Below, piece after piece: positions 14,091 to 20,325 of a stretch of DNA of 20,325 bases. The translations under genes were made by a program, and so were the position numbers. Location: the NCBI GenBank assembly GCA_034437455.1, contig DAOTUB010000295.1:1-20325 (forward strand), given 5' to 3'. The notes beneath the pieces are model-generated. The model was not told where the DNA came from and searched no databases. It saw nothing but the letters and a program-made list of their open reading frames with translations. This stretch comes from DAOTUB01 sp034437455. GTDB taxonomy: Bacteria; Chloroflexota; Anaerolineae; B4-G1. Positions within the stretch are counted from its first letter, which is position 1; each line of letters starts with the position of its first letter.

Positions 14091-16544
14091 TCATTGTTCT
14101 TTCACCTTAAAGACGCGCGTACGTTCCCCGTTGTAGATCAAGCGGAATCCAGGATCGGTATCTAGCACGTCTGGATCCAATGGCCCGCCCAATGCACCCA
14201 GGTATACGTAATCCACATTTTCTTCCTGCAGCAACTCCCACAATCCTGCCGCATTGGCAGACAGCGCCTCCACCTGCTGGTTCAACCTCTCTACCTGAAG
14301 CACGTCGGCGCTATCTCCCAGGGGATACAGTGCCGGCGGCGTGGTGGTCGATCGCTGCGTGAATGGCGCGATCCAGTAGCCACCGTCGACGCCAACGTAG
14401 ACCGGCCCCTGCCACGGTTGCGCGTTGATGAGAAAGCGGCTGTGGGAGGGGGTATGGTCTTGAATCCAGGCCAGCGCTTCCTGGTCAGCCTGAAGCGCCA
14501 GCACGCCATTGGGATTGACGACAGTGATCTGGCGGCGCGCGCCGACCACGCTCAGGGAGACCAGCGTAGCGGCTGTCAGGGGACGGCAGAGCGCGCGCCA
14601 TTTTCCTTTCAACGCGGCCAGCCAACTGCTGAGCAGTTCGCCGCCCAGGAACCCGCACCAGATCGCCAGCGGCATAAACCAGGTGATGAGCATGGCCACG
14701 TTGTTGATCAACCCCTCGCCGGGCAGCCCCAGTAACGCGGGATTGGTGATCACAAACAGAAGCCCTAACCACAGCAGTAACACAGCAGAGAAGTACCGCC
14801 GCTCCGCCAGCGCCACGACTGCGCCTATACCCCCCAGCGTCAGGATGTACCGATCGAACCCGCTGCTGACGTAGCGCCACGAAAAGTCCCAGTGCGTCGT
14901 AGGTTCCCCGCCGCCCCAGTGGACGAAAGCATCTAGCCATAGATCGGCGGCAATACCGAGGATCCATGGCATCAGCGACGCCAGCGCCAGGAATACCATT
15001 GCCGCGTACCAACCCAACTCTCGGGGCCGAACGCGCCAGGCACGGGGACATCTTGCCAGTCTGACCAGCCACCAGGCAGCGACGAAACAGACGTAAAAGG
15101 CAAACACGCGGTAGTGAGTGAGGATCAGCCCGGCTAACGCCAGCACTGCCAGCGCCGCCGCTCGCCTGTCTCGCCGTCGGGCGGCCTCGATGGTGAGGAT
15201 GGAGGCGACCGGTAGGATGAGCAGGCCGCTCAACTGGGTGTAGCGTCCCCAACTCACATAGTGGGCCGGCATGGTAGAAAGCAGCGCCACGATCAGCGCG
15301 GCGAAAAAGGCCGCTCGCCGCCGCCGGGTCAGCCAGCGCGCCAGGAAGTAGACCTGCAACGCGGCGGCGAGGTTAAAGACCTGTCCCACGAGCAGCATCG
15401 CCTGGGGCAGCGCCCTGCTGCTGAGCCAGGCAAAGGCAGCCACCGAAGCCTGGAAGCCGTAATGATAGGTCGCGTTGTGCACTGCGATGTAGGGTTCGTA
15501 GGATGTGGGGACTTGGCCGCTTTCGGCGATGATGCGGGCTACCACGGTGTGGTGCACCGAATCCACCCAGGTCGGCAGCGCCAGATCGCGCACCGCCAGC
15601 ATCCGCGCCGTCAGGCCAACGATCAAGACGATCGCCAATAGTACGGCGTGGGGTGTGAGGCGTGAAGCGTGAAGTGTGACAGAACGCCGCAGGCGCACTC
15701 CCATGACCACAACGGCCGCCAGGCCGGCTCCTCCGAATAGCACGCGGGCCATCGCCGTGCTCATCGCGCCGCCCAACTGTGTGATCCACAGCAGCAAAAA
15801 AGGAAGAGTGGACAGACTCAATCCCAACGATAGCGCCAGTCGTTCCCACCCATCGAAGCGGCGGACGTATGGCCAGAGCTGTAAGAGCAGAAACCCCGGC
15901 GCCCAGAAAAGCGCCGCTATTGGCAGAATGAGCCAGGTGTTGCGCAATCCCTTGCCCAGGTCTCCCAGGAGCATCAGGAGATCGTAATCGTAGACGGCGC
16001 GGAAGGTCAGGTCGCCGCGCCAGGGAAAGCCGTCGGCGTAGGCGCTGCCGGGATTGTACACGTCGTGAGCGACGGCCTGCAGGCGCAGGGGATGATCGGC
16101 CGTTGCCTGGGGAGCCTCGAACAGCGCGTAGAACTCTTGGCCCTCAGAGTCGGGGAGAGGGTAGAAACGAAAGCGGGCCATTGCTAATTCAAAACCGTCA
16201 ATTCGGCTCGAATCGTCGTCCGTTCCCTTCCCATCCGCGGGTATTTCAACGCGAGCGAGGTCAACGGTGCTATCCGGGCCGCCGCGCAGGTGGAGAATAA
16301 CAGGGCCAGTGGCGCTGTCTTGTCCTTGCGATCTGTCCCAAGCTACTTCAATGGCGCACAGTCTCGGACGCGCGGCGACAAATGTCTGTGCCACCGTGTG
16401 CGTTTCGTAGATGGGCGGCGTTTCGAGTGCCGCCCGTGGCTGCATCGTGTCGAGATCAAAACGCGCCACGCAGCCCGTCAGAGCTAGAACGTAGAACAGG
16501 ATGCGTAAAACGTGGTGTGTGATGCGTGATGCGTGGTGCGTCAC
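14091..16544 (-). CDS. Polytopic membrane protein, GT-C glycosyltransferase-like
   Basis: The 817-aa protein has one N-terminal hydrophobic segment ending in the lipobox-like LTGC (Cys25). An extracytoplasmic domain of ~170 aa follows, then about a dozen membrane helices and a soluble C-terminal domain (~670-817). The loop after a helix contains LPTWVDSVHHTVVARII and YHYGFQASVAAF; an acidic residue in the first large loop is typical of GT-C enzymes that use lipid-linked sugars (PMT/ArnT-like), so envelope glycan or protein glycosylation is plausible. I cannot name the substrate. It begins 33 nt after the parallel beta-helix gene and is probably co-transcribed. The start is GTG at 16544 with AGGGAGA upstream; the first ~11 residues (MTHHASRITHH) come from a heptamer repeat, and a similar repeat encodes LHASRLTPHA at ~288. 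Identification as GT-C is moderate. Confidence 0.8.
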   Translation of the reverse strand: MTHHASRITHHVLRILFYVLALTGCVARFDLDTMQPRAALETPPIYETHTVAQTFVAARPRLCAIEVAWDRSQGQDSATGPVILHLRGGPDSTVDLARVEIPADGKGTDDDSSRIDGFELAMARFRFYPLPDSEGQEFYALFEAPQATADHPLRLQAVAHDVYNPGSAYADGFPWRGDLTFRAVYDYDLLMLLGDLGKGLRNTWLILPIAALFWAPGFLLLQLWPYVRRFDGWERLALSLGLSLSTLPFLLLWITQLGGAMSTAMARVLFGGAGLAAVVVMGVRLRRSVTLHASRLTPHAVLLAIVLIVGLTARMLAVRDLALPTWVDSVHHTVVARIIAESGQVPTSYEPYIAVHNATYHYGFQASVAAFAWLSSRALPQAMLLVGQVFNLAAALQVYFLARWLTRRRRAAFFAALIVALLSTMPAHYVSWGRYTQLSGLLILPVASILTIEAARRRDRRAAALAVLALAGLILTHYRVFAFYVCFVAAWWLVRLARCPRAWRVRPRELGWYAAMVFLALASLMPWILGIAADLWLDAFVHWGGGEPTTHWDFSWRYVSSGFDRYILTLGGIGAVVALAERRYFSAVLLLWLGLLFVITNPALLGLPGEGLINNVAMLITWFMPLAIWCGFLGGELLSSWLAALKGKWRALCRPLTAATLVSLSVVGARRQITVVNPNGVLALQADQEALAWIQDHTPSHSRFLINAQPWQGPVYVGVDGGYWIAPFTQRSTTTPPALYPLGDSADVLQVERLNQQVEALSANAAGLWELLQEENVDYVYLGALGGPLDPDVLDTDPGFRLIYNGERTRVFKVKEQ
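15646..15680. repeat. Heptamer tandem repeat inside the GT-C-like gene
   Basis: Five consecutive 7-mers (GCGTGGG, GTGTGAG, GCGTGAA, GCGTGAA, GTGTGAC) encode TLHASRLTPHA in frame, in a loop before a membrane helix. Confidence 0.7.
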
Positions 16545-16546
16545 CA
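16512..16546. repeat. Heptamer tandem repeat at the start of the GT-C-like gene
   Basis: GTGGTGT, GTGATGC, GTGATGC, GTGGTGC and GTCACCA follow in 7-nt steps. On the minus strand they encode the translated N-terminus THHASRITHH, so the start region of the gene is repeat-derived. Confidence 0.7.
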
Positions 16547-16577
16547 GGTCTCCCTATGCCAATACCATCCATTCCGT

Positions 16578-17930
16578 TTACGGACAATCATTATCCGTCA
16601 GAGTTGGAGTGGCAGTATCCGCAATGCGGATGCCTATCTCGCTTCCCTGACATTCATTCTGGCGGGCCATCCCGCCGGCGTTGCCTCGGTAATCTATGCC
16701 AACGCTGCCATTATCCCTGCAGATATTATTTTCCAGCGTTGGCCGGGCTTGCTCGTCTACGTAGATGCCAGTCAGTCCATTCCTGGAGCATTCGTTGTAG
16801 CTGGCAACGCCGGCGGCATTGCCAGCGTACGTGATACCGGAATTTTCGTTGTCCGTACAAACGTTCTCCTCCAGCGTCGGCGAGGCGAGTTCATCCACAT
16901 AGATGCCCCGCCGATTCTCCCGGCACTCGTTCTGGCGAGCCACCCCACTGGCGTTGTCCCAGTAGGTGATGCCAGCCTCGGCGTTATTCGTGCAGACGTT
17001 TCTTTCTAGTGTCGGTCGGGCCTGTTCGCCAATATAGATCCCTTCTTGTCCATTCCTCGAGCATTCGTTCTGGCGAGCCTCCCCACCAGTGTTGCCTCGG
17101 TAGGCAATACCGGATTTTTCGTTGTCTATGCAGACGTTTGCCTCCAGCGTCGGTTGTGCGCGATTGTCGGCATAGATGCCCATCAGGTTTCCTGAGCACG
17201 TGTTCTGGCGGGCCGTTCCGCCGGCGCCGTTCGAGTAGGCAATGCCGACCAGCGTGTTATTCGCGCAGACGTTCCGAGCCAGCGTTGGCCGGGCTTGCTC
17301 TTCCACCAGGATACCCATCGTGGCATTTTCTGTGGCCACGCAATCTTGCACGATCCCGGTCGTGTTCCCCTGAATCCGCAGGCCGACACCTTTCTTTCCC
17401 TCCCCCTCCACATAGACTGCCCCGGTGAAGCGACAGCGGGTAAATGTTGCTTCTCCTCCCCGCACGATCACCACGTCGGCTGCTGCCTCGCTCTCGTGGC
17501 GGAAAGTGATGTTCTCGGCGACAAAGGGGCCAGCGCCATCAATGCGAATCACATAATCTTTTGCTGTAGAGACGATCTCGATCTGGTCTGCGCTCTCTCC
17601 TACCAGACGAAGCGATTGGCGAATCTCCAACGGTTTCGTCAGCCGATACGTGCCAGAACCTAGAATGATGGTTGCTCCAGGCGAGGCGTACTGTACGGCT
17701 TCTTCTAATGTAGCATAGTCCCCGCTACTATCAGCTTCCAAGTGCAGGGTAGTGGGGAAATATCGGGTTTGATTATCCTGTTCTGGTGTTGGCGTTGGTG
17801 TAGTATCTGAGAAAGGATCTATGCTCGAACTTGATGCAGGCGTATCGAATGGCAGCCACGCTCCCAATCCTATGCCAATGACAAAGAGGGCCGAAAGCGC
17901 CAGCGCGCGCCACAACTTGCCATACCCCAT
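16578..17930 (-). CDS. Exported right-handed parallel beta-helix repeat protein
   Basis: The 450-aa product has an N-terminal signal anchor (hydrophobic ~8-25), then a Ser/Thr/Pro-rich spacer (TPASSSSIDPFSDTTPTPTP). ADSSGDYATLEEAVQYASPG followed by GATIILGSGTYRL is the usual entrance of pectate-lyase-like helices. From ~200 on there are about five copies of a ~46-aa unit, each two helical rungs, built on GIYVDEQARPTLExNVC and GIxYxGNxxGxARQNEC, ending in a partial copy. Such folds bind or cleave polysaccharides or act as surface scaffolds; no catalytic cluster could be placed, so no reaction is claimed. The start is well supported by GAGGAGG upstream of ATG. It is the first gene of a probable two-gene operon with the GT-C-like gene. 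The recurrent Cys at the same rung position (NVC, NEC) is notable for an exported protein. Confidence 0.85.
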   Translation of the reverse strand: MGYGKLWRALALSALFVIGIGLGAWLPFDTPASSSSIDPFSDTTPTPTPEQDNQTRYFPTTLHLEADSSGDYATLEEAVQYASPGATIILGSGTYRLTKPLEIRQSLRLVGESADQIEIVSTAKDYVIRIDGAGPFVAENITFRHESEAAADVVIVRGGEATFTRCRFTGAVYVEGEGKKGVGLRIQGNTTGIVQDCVATENATMGILVEEQARPTLARNVCANNTLVGIAYSNGAGGTARQNTCSGNLMGIYADNRAQPTLEANVCIDNEKSGIAYRGNTGGEARQNECSRNGQEGIYIGEQARPTLERNVCTNNAEAGITYWDNASGVARQNECRENRRGIYVDELASPTLEENVCTDNENSGITYAGNAAGVASYNECSRNGLTGIYVDEQARPTLENNICRDNGSVGIDYRGNAGGMARQNECQGSEIGIRIADTATPTLTDNDCP

Positions 17931-18007
17931 CGGCCCTCCTCCTCAACCTCCGCAGGTTTCAGCAAGATGAATAAGCTGTGTAGAGTTATAACGAGCACAT
18001 ATCTATC

Positions 18008-18036
18008 ATGTTACTATGAATCAGTGGATATTTCAA
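18008..18036 (-). promoter_or_regulatory. Candidate promoter for the beta-helix/GT-C operon
   Basis: On the minus strand TTGAAA (18036-18031) and TAACAT (18013-18008) are 17 bp apart, with 5/6 and 4/6 matches to the sigma70 consensus, about 75 nt ahead of the beta-helix start codon. It is a consensus match in an A/T-rich upstream region, not proof. Confidence 0.3.
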
Positions 18037-18306
18037 TAGGTTATTTGTACTATGGTAATTCGCACAGCTCTGTAGCGGCGATAGAGACTGGTTCCAAATG
18101 CGCGTGTGCAAACTGGCAAGAAACCCCATCCTTGTCTGTGCTTTCGAGTCGCCTTATCCATCATCCACCCAGCGATGCCAGGGCTGAGGAACACTTCCTC
18201 TCAATCTCCCTGACTCGAGCAAAGACCAATAACGAATCAACCGAGCTATGCTACGCCAGTATCTCATAAACTGAATCCAATCGTCAAGAGAAAAAATTCA
18301 TTCCAA
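18037..18306. other. Gene-free spacer between beta-helix and GH5 genes
   Basis: This part of the spacer has no supported gene. A 100-codon plus-strand frame at 17967-18269 lacks a ribosome binding site and family resemblance. The sequence is less GC-rich than its neighbours, as expected for a promoter-bearing spacer. Confidence 0.5.
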
Positions 18307-18343
18307 GGCAAAAAAGTACCTTCCAGGAAGGTACTTTTTTGCC
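18307..18343. terminator. Near-perfect bidirectional intrinsic terminator
   Basis: GGCAAAAAAGTACCTTCC (18307-18324) is followed after one base by its exact reverse complement (18326-18343). The RNA hairpin GTACCTTCC/GGAAGGTAC carries six A on one side and six T on the other, so it should stop transcription in both directions. It lies ~140 nt beyond the GH5 stop codon on the minus strand. Confidence 0.8.
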
Positions 18344-18482
18344 TGATCGGATGCGTTGGGTATGCGGGGTTTTATTTTTCTTGCTCCAATGTTGCCCCCC
18401 CCCACGGCACACGATGACCAGTGCGGCTTGGGTGCGGTTGTTGACGTAGAGTCAGTTTGATTGCCAGACTGGGTCGGAGCCG

Positions 18483-19856
18483 TCAACGCTGAGATGGATG
18501 TGCCGTATTGCGTCCCCAGTATTTGGTGATAGCATCCATCAGGTCGCTCGATGCCACGTTGGTGTGGTTTTCATAGTCTGGGCCGTAACGAAAGTTAAAG
18601 GCGTCTATATCTGGATCCCCTATCTCTGCCCACGGCGGCCACGAAGGGTCCCACATCCACAGCGCGTGGTTCGTACCGCGTTGCTCGAACAGGTCCATCT
18701 GATCATCCATGTATTGATCCCCGCCAAGCGCCCAACGATGTACACCAAACTCGTTTATCGCCACCGGCACGCCGTGTGTCGTCGAAAACGTATCTATTGT
18801 CGAAAGCTGCTCCTCCAGCCAGGTTTTGTTGAACGATCCGTCCGGGTATGATTCTGTAGGAGGAGGATCCTGGTGTGTATAGTCGAATGGCTCGTAATGG
18901 TGTACCATATAGACCGTGCGAGAGTCCTCTGTAGGCTCCAGATAAGGAAGCCATTCCAGGGAACTGTAGCCCATCCCGCCGATCAAGATCGGCGTGTTGG
19001 CATCCACCTCGCGGATGGCGGCAGTGATGTCGGGATAGAGCTGGTTCCAATCGGCCAATGTGTCCTCGTACTGGGGGTAAAAGTCCTCGGCATCTATCCA
19101 TTCGCCCGTCAATGTCTCGTTCGAGTTCGGCTCGACCATCAGGTCGTAGCCGACGACGATGGGATTGTCCTTGTACCGCCCAGCGGTGTAACGCCACATA
19201 TTTGCCCAGGCATTCTGGGCAGCCTGATTCTCCCACACGGTATCGTTGTAGTAACTCGCAGGAAACCAGTCGTCTCCCAGGCAACACACACTGAACTCGG
19301 CGCGGCCCGGCCCGGTGCGGAAGGAGATCACGGCGAACATGCTGGCTTTTTCAATCATACCGAGCAGGTTGTCCAGGTTGTCCTGAATGTCCTGGTCGAG
19401 AGTGTAAGGCGCGGTTTCGGTGAACAGACCAGGATGGGAGATATTGACATAGTTGGCGCCCATCGCAGCCAGATCGTCAAAATCCTTCTGGACGTAAGGC
19501 GGGCCGACGGGTCCGTCTCCCAAGAACTCTGTGCCATCCAGTTCGGGATAGACGCGGCGCTGGTAGATGTTGGCGCCGCGCAACTGGGTTCCCCCCGTCC
19601 ACAGCGACCATTTGTCAAAGCCTCCACTTCTGACCACCAGGGGAAGGTAGTTTGTCGCCACAGGGGCAAAGGTCAGGGCAGGCTGGTAGAGGTCGTTTTC
19701 ACCACTTTCTTGCGCCAACACAGTGCGAGTCGTCGTTTGAGTCTTTGATGCATACTCAGACAGAGCAAGGTGACATAGCCAGACGCCCACGGTTGCCCCG
19801 ACGATAATCAGAATGGACAGGGCAACACGGAACCCCTGATTTTGCTGACCATTCAT
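18483..19856 (-). CDS. Exported glycoside hydrolase family 5-like enzyme (cellulase/mannanase type)
   Basis: From ATG at 19856 the protein is 457 aa. It has an N-terminal hydrophobic segment (~10-30) as signal or anchor, a spacer ending in NYLPLVVRSGG (~69-79), then a TIM-barrel hydrolase. GH5-like marks are Arg180 (SFRTGPGR), the acid/base Glu242 in YDLMVEPNSN, His320/Tyr321 (VHHYEPF), and the nucleophile Glu369 in VAINEFGVH, followed by aromatic ALWMWDPSW. The usual Asn before the acid/base (NEP) is Val here. The likely reaction is retaining cleavage of a beta-linked polysaccharide outside the membrane; the substrate cannot be read off. The ribosome binding site AAAGGAGAG lies 3-8 nt upstream of this ATG. 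A longer frame, open to 20021, is made of MITE copy B and should not be taken as coding. The 5' UTR is interrupted by that MITE. Confidence 0.85.
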   Translation of the reverse strand: MNGQQNQGFRVALSILIIVGATVGVWLCHLALSEYASKTQTTTRTVLAQESGENDLYQPALTFAPVATNYLPLVVRSGGFDKWSLWTGGTQLRGANIYQRRVYPELDGTEFLGDGPVGPPYVQKDFDDLAAMGANYVNISHPGLFTETAPYTLDQDIQDNLDNLLGMIEKASMFAVISFRTGPGRAEFSVCCLGDDWFPASYYNDTVWENQAAQNAWANMWRYTAGRYKDNPIVVGYDLMVEPNSNETLTGEWIDAEDFYPQYEDTLADWNQLYPDITAAIREVDANTPILIGGMGYSSLEWLPYLEPTEDSRTVYMVHHYEPFDYTHQDPPPTESYPDGSFNKTWLEEQLSTIDTFSTTHGVPVAINEFGVHRWALGGDQYMDDQMDLFEQRGTNHALWMWDPSWPPWAEIGDPDIDAFNFRYGPDYENHTNVASSDLMDAITKYWGRNTAHPSQR

Positions 19857-19871
19857 GACTCTCCTTTTTTG

Positions 19872-20054
19872 GTAAGCGTTCAGGGGATAGCGCTGGCTGA
19901 GCGCCCTGGGGCAAGGCGGAAGGGTGTATCGAAGCCAAGCGGCTCTTTGAAACCAGATTTGCTCTGCTAAGACCCGCTTGGCTTCGATACACTTCTCCGC
20001 TGACGCTACAAAGCTACTCAACCGGCGCTCCTATGTCAATGGCTGAACGGTTAC
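19872..20054. mobile_element. IS66-type MITE, copy B, with exact 8-bp target duplication
   Basis: The 183-bp element has ends GTAAGCGTTCAG and CTGAACGGTTAC (11/12 inverted match) and identical flanks CTTTTTTG (19864-19871 and 20055-20062). Inside, GTGTATCGAAGCCAAGC (19924-19940) has an exact 17-bp reverse complement at 19976-19992. Ends starting GTAA with 8-bp duplications are hallmarks of the IS66 family, so it is probably mobilised by an IS66 transposase not present here. It sits immediately upstream of the GH5 ribosome binding site; on the GH5-coding strand it contains a perfect TTGACA, though only a poor -10 follows. Confidence 0.85.
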
Positions 20055-20066
20055 CTTTTTTGATCT

Positions 20067-20090
20067 GGCGCGCTATGAAAGTACGGCTAC
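20067..20090. repeat. Half of an R-type core palindrome
   Basis: GGCGCGCTATGAAAGTACGGCTAC is a diverged right half of the core found in R1-R4 (compare CGCGCTATGGAAACCGCGGC at 6590-6609). No left half or ends are visible; it is probably a decayed copy. Confidence 0.45.
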
Positions 20091-20095
20091 TTGAA

Positions 20096-20218
20096 TCAAT
20101 CCGGCTCGTGACCGGCGTTGATAATCAACTGGTCCAGGTCGCGCGCGGTGACAAAGGGAACGTATCCTTTGGCCTGTGATTTGGTATAGGCGTCGTCTGG
20201 GGTGATGAAAGGAGGGCC
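20096..20218 (-). pseudogene. 3' end of an unidentified protein-coding gene
   Basis: On the minus strand the frame reads GPPFITPDDAYTKSQAKGYV then PFVTARDLDQLIINAGHEPD and stops at 20098-20096. The composition looks like genuine protein, but a stop codon (TAA, 20224-20222) precedes it in the same frame. A different frame upstream reads RINFVEQEQNRHQFYSWKSP through the right edge, so this may be a gene broken by a frameshift or a join of two remnants. I do not recognise either piece. Confidence 0.3.
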
Positions 20219-20325
20219 TGTTTAGGCGATTTCCAACTGTAGAATTGGTGCCGGTTTTGTTCCTGCTCCACGAAGTTGATTCGGCAATCTGAGCCTTTCT
20301 GATTCGGTGCGTGGCGTTTGCAGGG

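Noticed and set aside
17967..18269. 100-codon plus-strand frame in the spacer
   Set aside because: It has no Shine-Dalgarno, composition is unlike neighbouring genes, and it overlaps the likely upstream region of the beta-helix gene.
19857..20021. N-terminal 55-codon extension of the GH5 gene
   Set aside because: It is composed largely of MITE copy B, while a proper Shine-Dalgarno precedes the ATG at 19856.

Overview
The window looks like a repeat-rich chromosomal stretch from a Chloroflexota bacterium, probably Anaerolineae-like. This is inferred from gene style: an LPLV-x-[KR]-N motif in secreted proteins, a soluble-adenylyl-cyclase-like protein with an ATPase and TPRs, and very large exported beta-rich proteins. 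No rRNA or marker gene confirms it. All long genes lie on the minus strand. I see no tRNA, rRNA or CRISPR array.

Layout. (1) 129-1565: remains of a peptide-export operon. A short HlyD-like adaptor is followed by a C39-peptidase ABC transporter that has two frame breaks and is cut off near 129. (2) 1700-2350: a palindromic insertion with a 9-bp target duplication, then on the plus strand a 16-codon peptide with an excellent Shine-Dalgarno and a downstream hairpin. (3) 2368-6516: a 1.4-kaa cyclase/ATPase/TPR signalling protein built like mammalian soluble adenylyl cyclase. (4) 6546-7930: a 1.4-kb gene-free region packed with small mobile repeats. (5) 7937-13738: a 1933-aa secreted protein, preceded by a possible 36-codon leader ORF whose stop overlaps its start codon. 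(6) 14091-17930: a two-gene unit, a secreted parallel beta-helix protein followed by a polytopic GT-C-like membrane protein. (7) 18483-19856: an exported GH5-like glycoside hydrolase with an IS66-type MITE inserted just upstream of its ribosome binding site. (8) The 3' end of an unidentified gene at 20096-20218.

The surface and secretion genes (1933-aa protein, beta-helix protein, GT-C-like protein, GH5 enzyme) suggest an envelope or extracellular-polymer theme, but no single pathway can be proven. The most unusual signal is the repeats. A nearly identical 44-bp palindromic core, or diverged forms of it, sits inside elements with different terminal inverted repeats, each flanked by its own 8-9-bp target duplication. 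A ~185-bp MITE with GTAA ends occurs twice. Heptamer/octamer tandem repeats and another dispersed repeat have entered reading frames and gene edges.
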